Shown: piece by piece, positions 56,909-64,000 of the stretch
Position numbering within the stretch: the first letter of the stretch is position 1
Layout: every line of letters starts with the position of its first letter
Origin: Crocosphaera watsonii WH 8501
Lineage (GTDB): Bacteria; Cyanobacteriota; Cyanobacteriia; Cyanobacteriales; Microcystaceae
DNA: 64,000 nucleotides
NCBI RefSeq assembly: GCF_000167195.1
Contig: NZ_AADV02000006.1
Location: 62,001 to 126,000 of the forward strand
Direction: 5' to 3'
The notes under the pieces: generated by a model
Told to the model about the DNA's origin: nothing
Database searches by the model: none
What the model saw: only the letters and a program-made list of their open reading frames with translations
Program-made: the position numbers and the translations under genes

Positions 56909-57952
56909 ATGCACAAGATCCCCGTTACAGTAATTACAGGCTTTTTAGGCGCAGGAAAAACTACATTAGTTCGTCATCTGTTACAAAATAATCAAAAGCG
57001 ACGCATTGCCGTATTAGTTAATGAGTTTGGAGAAGTAGGTATCGACGGAGAATTACTCAAAGATTGTCAAATTTGCGACGAAGAAGATAACCCCAACGAA
57101 AACATTATAGAACTCAATAATGGCTGTCTTTGTTGCACAGTTCAAGAAGAATTTTATCCCACCATGCAGCAACTTCTAGAACGAAGAGACTCCCTCGACT
57201 GTATGTTAATAGAAACCTCCGGTTTAGCTCTCCCCAAACCCTTAATACAACCCTTTCGTTGGCCAGATATTCGTAACAGTGCTACAGTTGATGGTGTGGT
57301 TACAGTAGTTGATTGTCAGGCGTTAGCTTCCGGTACCTTAGTAGGAGACTTAGAGGCATTAGAGGCACAAAGAGAAGCAGATCCCAACCTCGAACACGAA
57401 ACCCCCATCGAAGAATTATTCGAGGATCAATTAGCTTGTGCTGACTTAGTATTACTAACAAAAAGCGACTTAGTTGAAGAGACAGAATTAAACAAAATTA
57501 AAACCTGGTTATCTCAAGAATTACGTCCCGGTGTTAAAATTGTTTCCTGTGATCACGGTCAAATTAGTCCTGACATTTTACTCGGGTTTAATGCTGCTGT
57601 AGAAGATAATTTAGAAACCCGTCCTTCTCATCACGATCACGAAGAAGAACACGATCACGACGATGATATTAACTCGGTACAAATAACCCTCGAACAAGCT
57701 TATGATCCCAAAAAATTAGTGACAACCTTAACAAAAATAGTAGAAGATAACGAGATTTATCGTATTAAAGGCTTTGTTAATGTTCCTAATAAACCCATGC
57801 GGTTAGTCTTACAAGGAGTAGGCGATCGCTTCGATTATTTTTACGATCGCCCCTGGCGCAAAGATGAACTAAAACAAACCCGTTTAGTCTTCATTGGTAA
57901 AGAATTAAGGCAAGAAGCGATCGAAGAATCAATTAATAACGTAAGTTTGTAG
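56909..57952 (+). CDS. CobW/COG0523 family GTPase, putative metal chaperone
   Basis: 347 residues. Walker A GFLGAGKTTLV (11-21), a metal-binding NNGCLCCTV (about 69-77) with Cys-x-Cys-Cys, ETSGLALPKPL, and the LLTKSDLVE guanine motif (about 192-200). A His/Asp-rich stretch (SHHDHEEEHDHDDD, about 233-246) precedes the CobW C-terminal domain (YRIKGFVNVPNKPMRLVLQG). Such proteins load or insert metals (zinc, cobalt, iron) into target enzymes with GTP. The His-rich loop favours zinc or cobalt. The substrate is not known; no zinc-box site was found upstream. Monocistronic. Confidence 0.9.
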   Translation: MHKIPVTVITGFLGAGKTTLVRHLLQNNQKRRIAVLVNEFGEVGIDGELLKDCQICDEEDNPNENIIELNNGCLCCTVQEEFYPTMQQLLERRDSLDCMLIETSGLALPKPLIQPFRWPDIRNSATVDGVVTVVDCQALASGTLVGDLEALEAQREADPNLEHETPIEELFEDQLACADLVLLTKSDLVEETELNKIKTWLSQELRPGVKIVSCDHGQISPDILLGFNAAVEDNLETRPSHHDHEEEHDHDDDINSVQITLEQAYDPKKLVTTLTKIVEDNEIYRIKGFVNVPNKPMRLVLQGVGDRFDYFYDRPWRKDELKQTRLVFIGKELRQEAIEESINNVSL

Positions 57953-57983
57953 TTAGTCCTAACAGACGAAAAACATAGTCATC

Positions 57984-58003
57984 ATGAAGGCTTTAGCCTT
58001 CAT
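57984..58003 (+). terminator. hairpin after the CobW gene
   Basis: ATGAAGG pairs with CCTTCAT around CTTTAG, 31 bp after the stop codon. A weak T-rich stretch follows about 8 bases later. Confidence 0.4.
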
Positions 58004-58032
58004 TACGAACTTTTCTATTTTATCTTTAATTA

Positions 58033-59723
58033 GGGTTTGCTGAATAAAAGCAAAACCCTATTCTTTAAAAGGTTACACCCATATTCGCGATCGCAAAAAA
58101 GATCAGCTTTGTCGGCTACAAACCGCTATAATTGGTAGAAACACCTCCCAGTTGTTGGTCAAGAACAAATGTATCGAAAAGAGGAGCAACCTTTACCGCC
58201 CCCAGAAAAATTTGAATTACCTTTCGAGGGTAAATTGTCCCCCAATAATCGTTGGGTAATCATGGCAGAGTTGATACCTTGGGATGATTTTGAGGAAGAA
58301 TATGCTAAACTTTTTTCAGCAGAAAAAGGTGCGCCAGCCAAACTATTTAGAATGGCATTAGGGACATGAATTATTAAGGAAAAATTAGGAACAAGTGATA
58401 AAGAAACTATAGAACAGATTAGAGAAAATCCCTATCTACAATACTTTATAGGTTTAAATTGTTATCAACAAGAGCCACCACTGGAATCTTCAATGCTAGT
58501 TCATTTTAGGAAAAGAATTGATGGAGAATTGATAAACAAAATCAATAAAAAAATAGTAAAAAGAGAAATAGACAAGAGTGATAAAGAAGTAAAAAAAAAG
58601 GATTGTCTCCAAGAAAAAGGAGAAAAAATAAAAAATAAAGGTAAACTAATTTTAGATGCGACTTGTGCGCCAGCAGACATCAAATACCCAACGGATTTAG
58701 GCATATTAAATCAAGCCAGAATTGAGACAGAAAGAATAATAGATAATCTTTATAAACCATTAAGAGTAAAATTGAGAAAAAAGCCGAGAACTTCTAGAAA
58801 AATTGCTAGAAAGGAATACTTAAAAGTAGCTAAAAAACGAAAAGTATCTTATCAAGAAAGAAGAAAAGCTATCGGGAAACAGTTAAAATACCTTAAGAAA
58901 AATTTAGGAAATATAGAAGACTTAATTCAAGCTGGGGCTTCCTTGGAAAATCTGAGTAAAAGACAGAAAAATTGTCTAGAGACTATCAAAAAATTTTATG
59001 AACAACAACAGTCAATGTGGGAGAATAAGACCCAGAGTGTTCCTCAAAGAATTGTAAGTTTAACTCAACCGCATATTCGTCCAATAGTGAGGGGAAAAGT
59101 AGGAAAACCAATAGAGTTTGGAGCTAAACTCTCAGTAAGCTGTGTAGATAACTATGTGTTTCTAGACAAAATAAGTTGGGAAAACTTCAATGAATCTTGT
59201 CATTTAAAAGAACAAGTAGAAAAGTATAAAGAAACGTTTGGCTATTATCCCGAATCCGTCCATGTAGATAAAATTTATCGAACTAGGGAAAACAGAAATT
59301 GGTGTAAGGAAAGAGGGATAAGAATCAGTGGTCCGAAGTTAGGAAGACCTCCGAAAAATGTCAGTGAAGAAGAAAAGAAACAAGCCCACTCCGATGAATG
59401 CTTCCGTAATGCTATTGAGGGAAAGTTTGGACAAGCTAAACGAAGATTTAGCCTAAATCTCGTGATGACAAAACTCCCTGAAACCTCCATTACATCTATT
59501 GCTATTACATTTTTAGTTGTCAATCTTTCTAAACTTCTGAGGCAGTTTTTGTCGCTTTTTTTGTCCTTATTTACTAATAATAGAACAGGGGAACTCATCA
59601 AACCGCCTTTCATTAATTTTGATTATACTTTAAACAATTTTTATGTACTAAAACTTATTGATTTGTCAGAAAATTCTTGGTCAAAAGTGGCATAAATTTT
59701 GGAGAAACTTTTTCAGCAAACCC
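58033..59723 (+). mobile_element. IS-A copy 4 (1691 bp)
   Basis: Ends GGGTTTGCTGAA (58033) and TTCAGCAAACCC (59723), the only copy in plus orientation. Flanks share TA only. Length equals copies 1 and 2. The transposase gene carries a stop. Right of it lies a gene fragment whose beginning is not seen on the left. Confidence 0.93.
58169..59695 (+). pseudogene. IS-A transposase, copy 4 (nonsense codon)
   Basis: Codon 67 is TGA (58367-58369) where copies 1-3 have TTA (Leu). The rest is open to the normal end, and the next in-frame ATG (58493) would give a 400-residue protein lacking the N-terminal domain but with the three catalytic acids. Another change is DKETIEQ for DRETIEQ just downstream of the stop. 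Confidence 0.9.
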
Positions 59724-59877
59724 TAAATTAGATGAGGATTTTCTAGAGAGTTTTACAGAACTGAAAAAACAACTGCCTCCCCTTGAACAAGAAAACTCTC
59801 ACATTCTTGCTTGGGTGATTTCCAAGAAAAAGTTTCCCACCCATTCTCAGAATCTGTTTGTAGAACATCTCAAATAA
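59724..59877 (+). pseudogene. C-terminal gene fragment beside IS-A copy 4
   Basis: About 50 codons: LDEDFLESFTELKKQLPPLE, then NSHILAWVISKKKFPTHSQN, to a TAA at 59877. The frame continues into IS-A without a native start. No family is recognised. Confidence 0.4.
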
Positions 59878-59901
59878 GCGAAAAGGGAAAAATAAAAAGT
59901 T

Positions 59902-61347
59902 GTTCGCGGATACTTTCCGCGAACAAAAACCTCCCTATCTAAAAGAAAGAAATACGCTAACTTTTAAATTAGCTTTGACTATTTTTAAAAAGGAAATTCA
60001 CTTAATTTTACACTCTTATTAACTTTTTAGACTAACTGGGTCTAATCAAAATATCCCATTTAGGTAAGTGAGGATTACGTTCTAAACGTTTCTCAATTTC
60101 CTTCATCTCTTTTTTCGTTAAAGAAATGCCTTTTTGATAAACTTTTTTACTTAACTTAACTATCGGATTTAAGCCTTTCCATGTCATAGTTTTTACCCAA
60201 GCTAACATCGTTTGAGCATTTCTCAGAAGTGTTCCGTTCCAATGCCTCTCTAAAATTCCCCAACATCTTTCTATGGGATTATATTTACTGTGATAAGGAG
60301 GAAAATATAGTAATTGAATAGATTTCTTAGTTTGGTCGGCAAACTCTACCATTCTCTTCAAAAATTGCCTTCTTATTCCACTATTTTCTGGTCCATTATC
60401 AACTTTAATTTGGATGTTCTCTAGTTGCTGCTTTTCATTTATACTCAGACTTGTCCACCATTGCTCCAAGTTATCTACCATGAAATCACTCGTTTTATAA
60501 GAACTTCCAAAAGTTACATAAAGTTGCCCTGTATCTTCATCTACAATCCCACAAGGAACGTATTTTTCTTTAGTTCCCATATCATGATCTTGAGCTTGAT
60601 TATAACCTCTGGTTTGTCCGCCACGTGAATATTCTCCTATTTCCACAGTTGCTTTACAATCCATACTTAAACGTTTCACAGAAGGGTCTTTTTTTCTATC
60701 TTTTTTCTCTATATTCTCGAAGATAGCGTCCGTCTCCGAGATTTTTTTTTAGGTTTAGCTTTTACCACTTTTCTTAATCGATAGCCCAAACGATTTAAAA
60801 TATCTGCCATTGTCGAAGCAGCAGGAACCTCCTCTCCATTATATCCTAGATTTCTTAATTGTTTAATGGCTTCAGCCGCCGTTAATCTTGTATAGGCAAT
60901 GGGGTTATTAAATGTGGGGTTTTGTTGTGCGTGAGCTTCGGCTATTTCTTTCAATGATTGGGCAACTATTGGGTATCTTTCCTCCCATTTTTTACATCCA
61001 CTATTGACTGATTGTAATCCTAAACACACTATCCCAGTTCGTTTTTCATGTAATCCAAGTTGAACATTTTTTCTCCCCCAACCAAACACGATTTCGGTTT
61101 GTCTGGCACTTCCTCCACAATACTTGAGACACATTTCAGCTTGAAATGAACGACGCTCTGCTCCCGTCATTTTTGAGGCTGCTAAACGTAAATCATCGAC
61201 CATCGACGGGGTTAAGGGATGATTTGTCTGTTTTAGCTTCAATTTACTCTCTCTAATCTTTTTACCTCTTCATTTTAATCTATTTCTTCTGTTTTTTCAG
61301 ACAAGCCAATTATGAAATTTTAAAGTTGTGTACCAAGATCCGCTAAC
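59902..61347 (-). mobile_element. ISAzo13-type insertion sequence
   Basis: Left end GTTCGCGGATACTT (59902), itself part of a perfect hairpin (GTTCGCGGA, TACTT, TCCGCGAAC). The right end, read inward from 61347, is GTTAGCGGATCTTG. The likeness of the two is the basis for the borders, which are approximate; no clear target duplication was seen. It carries one transposase gene in two frames. Confidence 0.6.
60032..61242 (-). CDS. ISAzo13-type transposase in two frames (probable -1 shift)
   Basis: Frame A (61242-60709) begins MKLKQTNHPLTPSMVDDLRL and contains AYTRLTAAEAIKQLRNLGY and a basic linker (PKKKSRRR). At a run of nine A on the coding strand (60742-60750) a -1 shift leads to E-T-D-A-I-F-E-N-I-E-K-K-D-R-K-K-D-P-S-V-K-R-L-S-M-D-C-K, and frame B then continues to 60032. 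B shows SMDCKATVEIGEYSRGG, IQIKVDNGPENSGIRRQ and YHSKYNPIERCWGILERHW, the DDE elements of ISAzo13. The A9 run is a known type of slippery site, so the split is more likely programmed than a defect, but with one copy this is not proven. Confidence 0.82.
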
Positions 61348-61424
61348 TCTCTGTTCCTTTTATTTCTTGAAAGCCTTTAGTCCAAGCGATTACCCCCTAT
61401 GGGAAAAGCTTTCTCGGAAATCAC

Positions 61425-61907
61425 CTAAAACGCCCGATCCATGACGTGGGAAAAATGCTCTCCGCGATCTGTGGGGATAGCTTGAATTTCAGGTGCTGTA
61501 TTTTGATAAGCTGGGGAACCCAGATTCCTCGCTTCGAGTAAACGCCGCTCTAACTGCTCCATACAAGCATTTAAACCTGCGGCAAACTCATTCCGAGTCA
61601 GGGCGAGATCGCCCCGATAAGTGCGATCGGGATAACCGACAATACAGCCATAATTTTCCACTAAACTTCTCAAAGCTTGATAAGACCAATCTGTAGGAGA
61701 AACATCCCTTAATTGTTGAATACTACTAAGTTGTTGCAGTATAGTCTGATAATCGTAAGCTTGAGCCGGAACGTTATTATTTGGTGACAATTCCTGGGTT
61801 TGTTGAGCCGTCTGTGAAGGGTAAGAGTTAGGAACAGGTTCGGCGTAGCTAACATTACTAACTAAGGCAGAACCCACTATCAAAGCAGGTAACAAAGATT
61901 TGTACAC
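61425..61907 (-). pseudogene. SLH-domain porin (iron-uptake-porin type), C-terminal part lost
   Basis: 160 codons. A signal peptide (SLLPALIVGSALVSNVSYA, residues 4-22) precedes an SLH domain: LRDVSPTDWSYQALRSLVEN, then YPDRTYRGDLALTRNEFAAGL (about 66-115). In cyanobacterial outer-membrane porins of this type a coiled coil and an OprB beta barrel of 300-400 residues follow. Here the frame ends shortly after ERRLLEARN in an unrelated tail, and the ISAzo13 element lies just downstream. A small secreted SLH protein could still be made but not a porin. It is divergent from pyrE. Confidence 0.75.
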
Positions 61908-62062
61908 TTTTGTTTCATCTCCTCACAATCAATTTAACTAAAAGATAGGTCAGGGTAACTAACCACCCGTATTTTAGCTAATTTTTCTGTTGGGGTCTGA
62001 AGATTGCCCGATTCAGTTAATTAAGTTTTATCATTGTTAATGTCACCTGTGGTACTTTTTCT

Positions 62063-62641
62063 ATGATTTCCGTTGCAACTGCCGATTTATCAGAGTTACG
62101 CACCTATCTTTTAGATTTATTCGTTAAGTTAGCTTACAAAGAAGGGGACTTTACCCTGTCTTCCGGTCAGAAAAGTAGTTACTATATCAATGGAAAACAG
62201 GTGACACTGAGGGCTGATGGGGCTTTGGCTATTGGACGCTTATTATTATCCATGTTGCCCCCCAACACTCAAGGAGTGGCCGGGTTAACCTTGGGGGCTG
62301 ATCCTATTGTTAGTGCGGTCAGTGTGGTGTCTGCTTATGAAAACTGCCCCATTCCTGCCTTAATTATTCGCAAAGAAGCTAAAGGACACGGAACCCAAGC
62401 TTATATCGAAGGGCCAACTCTTTCCCCAGGGGCGACGGTGGTTGTCTTAGAAGATGTAGTCACAACTGGTAAGTCAGCTATGTTGGCCGTTGAAAGATTA
62501 CGGGCCGTTGGCTACACCGTTAATACAATTCTTGCTTTGGTGGATCGAGAACAAGGAGGGTCCGCTTTTTATGACAGTCAAGGGTTAACTTTTCAAGCCT
62601 TATTCTCCATTAGCGACATACAAAGGTACTATCAAAATTAA
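62063..62641 (+). CDS. pyrE: orotate phosphoribosyltransferase
   Basis: 192 residues. FTLSSGQKSSYYINGKQVTL and IIRKEAKGHGTQAYIEG form the substrate and flexible loops, and VVVLEDVVTTGKSAMLAVE (about 130-148) is the PRPP-binding motif. It converts orotate and PRPP to OMP in pyrimidine synthesis in the cytoplasm. Length is typical of the short bacterial type. Single gene. Confidence 0.95.
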   Translation: MISVATADLSELRTYLLDLFVKLAYKEGDFTLSSGQKSSYYINGKQVTLRADGALAIGRLLLSMLPPNTQGVAGLTLGADPIVSAVSVVSAYENCPIPALIIRKEAKGHGTQAYIEGPTLSPGATVVVLEDVVTTGKSAMLAVERLRAVGYTVNTILALVDREQGGSAFYDSQGLTFQALFSISDIQRYYQN

Positions 62642-63060
62642 AATTATCCCTCTCTTCTTAACCAAAATTTTCATTCTTGATTTCCAAAATTTTTTTCACA
62701 CCCTCATGAGGATTTTCCACAGATTCCACTAAATTTTCCCCAGCCTTTTCTAACTTTTCAACAATAAAAAACCAAATAATAGACTTTTGGGAATTCATGG
62801 GGAAAAGTATTCGGTTAATTCTTGTTTAAAAACTTATAATCACTTTTTTTGTATCCTATGTTAATATACATAAGTCGGAGGTAATCTCTAGGAAAATAAA
62901 CGTATCTATTTATAATTAGTGCGTCTTTTTATTACTTGGTTCTTCTCAAGAATAAATAATTCAGTATATCTCAATAATGTAGCTTGTTTAAAACTATGCT
63001 CTATATAATAAAATGATACCAAGTTTATCCATTATATTGTTATCTTTGTGAGGAAAAGAC
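62642..63060. other. 419-bp AT-rich intergenic region
   Basis: No frame or repeat of note. It must hold the promoter of the small-gene cluster beginning at 63061; GTGAGGAAAAGAC just before that ATG contains a good ribosome site. Confidence 0.5.
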
Positions 63061-63273
63061 ATGAAAACTACTATCGCTCTTGAAGTCGAAATACCAGAAG
63101 AAACCTATGTTTTACTCACGAACTTTATTGAAAATCATGCCCCGTTAGGATTTAATGAAGTTATTTCCTTAGCCGTTTCTAACTTTTTAACTAACCAAAA
63201 AAGTCCCTTGAATTCTTATCTATCTGGTTTATACGACTGCACCAACAATTCACAGAAGATGTTAGACCAATGA
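63061..63273 (+). CDS. DUF2811-type small protein
   Basis: 70 residues. MKTTIALEVEIPEETYVLLT and FNEVISLAVSNFLTNQ fit a short cyanobacterial family (DUF2811 as I recall it), which has a ribbon-helix-helix-like look. GAGGAAAAGAC lies before the ATG. Its stop overlaps the next start by 4 bp (ATGA), so it is the first gene of a four-gene cluster. Function unknown. Confidence 0.75.
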   Translation: MKTTIALEVEIPEETYVLLTNFIENHAPLGFNEVISLAVSNFLTNQKSPLNSYLSGLYDCTNNSQKMLDQ

Positions 63274-63485
63274 AAACAAAAAAATTAATTCCGTTACCCT
63301 GGAAAACTAGAGAAAGAATTAAAGCTTTTTCTCAAGTTTTTCCCGAGGTTCCTTTGCTAGAAAGTCCAACCACTGGGGATCAACTATCCAAGGTGATAGA
63401 TCGACTTCAACCTATTGCTAAGTCAGAAAGTGCTGCATTTTCTTTATTACGAGAATTAGATTCTTATCGGTGTTACGGTGAATAA
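63270..63485 (+). CDS. small conserved hypothetical protein
   Basis: 71 residues, no helix long enough for a membrane. IPLPWKTRERIKAFSQVFPE and SKVIDRLQPIAKSESAAFSL suggest a small helical protein. It overlaps both neighbours (4 bp upstream, 8 bp downstream), so it is translated with them. Not recognised. Confidence 0.6.
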   Translation: MKTKKLIPLPWKTRERIKAFSQVFPEVPLLESPTTGDQLSKVIDRLQPIAKSESAAFSLLRELDSYRCYGE

Positions 63486-63804
63486 CTCAAAGGAAAATCA
63501 ACCGTCTTTCTTTGATCCGGTTAACCTTTTAATTGCGGTGATAATAATCGCCGTAATTCTGATCATTTCTGTTTCTAACCTCTTAGAAAACCCAGAAAGT
63601 CGTCAAATTCGACAAACCGCTGAGAAAAAACTGAGATTATTTGCCAGAGGTTATAGTCTCAATGCCATTGAATGCGAAGGGGTTGATAGCAATAATAACG
63701 GGTGGCTTAACTGTCGGGCTGACGATCGCAAAGGAAAAATGCTTTACCTAGAATGTCCGTATAATTTTCCTGAACCCGAATGTCGTTATAGAGAAAAAAA
63801 TTAA
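63478..63804 (+). CDS. single-pass membrane protein, hypothetical
   Basis: 108 residues starting at GTG 63478, overlapping the previous gene by 8 bp. One helix (LLIAVIIIAVILIISVSNLL, about 18-37) is followed by a soluble part with four Cys (AIECEG, LNCRAD, LECPY, PECRY) that could form disulphides in the periplasm or lumen. No family recognised. Confidence 0.6.
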   Translation: MNNSKENQPSFFDPVNLLIAVIIIAVILIISVSNLLENPESRQIRQTAEKKLRLFARGYSLNAIECEGVDSNNNGWLNCRADDRKGKMLYLECPYNFPEPECRYREKN

Positions 63805-63819
63805 GGATAGTAAAAAACT

Positions 63820-64000
63820 ATGGAAACAACAGCAGACTATACTTGTGCTTTTTGTGGAGAATCTAGTACAACTTTTATAGATATTAGTTCCGGCAACTAT
63901 CAATCTTATATTGAGGACTGTCAGGTATGTTGTCGCCCTAATGTTATTTATATAGAAGTAGATGAAAATACCCTCGAAGTAACTATTAATACTGATTATC
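63820..64000 (+). CDS. CPXCG-type cysteine-rich protein (partial)
   Basis: 60 codons to the window edge. YTCAFCGESS and YIEDCQVCCRPNVIYIEVDE match the two Cys pairs of the CPXCG small zinc-ribbon family. AAGGATAG precedes the ATG at a suitable distance. The family has no settled function. It closes the four-gene cluster seen here, 15 bp after the previous stop. Confidence 0.82.
   Translation, partial: METTADYTCAFCGESSTTFIDISSGNYQSYIEDCQVCCRPNVIYIEVDENTLEVTINTDY

Overview
The window looks like chromosomal DNA of a unicellular, probably marine, nitrogen-fixing-type cyanobacterium of the Crocosphaera/Cyanothece group. I base this on the AT-rich sequence, many HIP1 octamers (GCGATCGC), and cyanobacterial genes: arogenate dehydrogenase TyrA, a group 2 sigma factor, the purA-rplY pair, an SLH/porin fragment, a PatA/PixG-type fragment and DUF2811/DUF6439-type small proteins. 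The very heavy load of insertion sequences points most to Crocosphaera watsonii. The genus assignment is inference; no 16S gene is present.

Layout. 1-7200: HerA-like ATPase (runs off the left edge), a small membrane protein, tyrA with a small Cys-rich membrane protein, a ComFB-domain protein, proS, and a secreted spondin/PEP-CTERM protein. 7200-12800: mobile-element block with IS-A copy 1 (IS5/IS1182-like, 1691 bp), an old transposase remnant, and a 3.56-kb element (IS-B) that carries a divergent passenger gene and is itself split by an IS630-type element. 12800-19900: membrane alpha/beta hydrolase, a catalase/oxylipin-like pseudogene, a remnant of a second hydrolase, a group 2 sigma factor, a 5'-truncated tnpB, tRNA-Ser(GGA), and a broken 6-phosphofructokinase gene. 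19900-26400: dihydroorotate dehydrogenase-like gene, argF, a 1-kb non-coding stretch with a 207-bp tandem repeat whose units look like small RNA genes, malic enzyme, purA and rplY. 26358-31200: a chain of broken pieces (group II intron, IS630 copy, polysaccharide-export fragment, IS-B left end, miniature IS-A, patA/pixG fragment).

31400-45000 is mostly ordinary: AI-2E transporter and S9 peptidase, ddl, small proteins, an N-truncated TIGR03790 gene behind IS-A copy 2, alr, a CPA1/TrkA antiporter, membrane proteins and a TPR lipoprotein-like secreted protein. 45000-49600: prepilin-like gene cut by IS-A copy 3, ruvA, a GGDEF remnant and tatC. 49600-58000: alpha-mannosidase, type 2 IPP isomerase, gloB, a potassium channel and a CobW-type GTPase. 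58000-61350: IS-A copy 4 and an ISAzo13-type element. 61400-64000: truncated SLH porin, pyrE and a cluster of four small genes ending in a partial CPXCG protein.

The core genes cover amino-acid, nucleotide, cell-wall and translation housekeeping and are scattered rather than grouped in one pathway (ddl and alr both feed D-alanyl-D-alanine; argF, pyrE, purA and the PyrD-like protein touch nucleotide/arginine metabolism). What marks the window is IS-driven decay: four full copies and one miniature of IS-A, two copies of the IS630 element, IS-B and its fragment, and at least ten broken host genes. The most unusual items are the tandem small-RNA-like repeat (22471-22925), IS-B with three 21-bp palindromes at both ends and between its divergent genes, the miniature IS-A made through a microhomology deletion, and a GC-rich double hairpin inserted in frame in tnpB. 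All calls come from reading the sequence; no database search was run.
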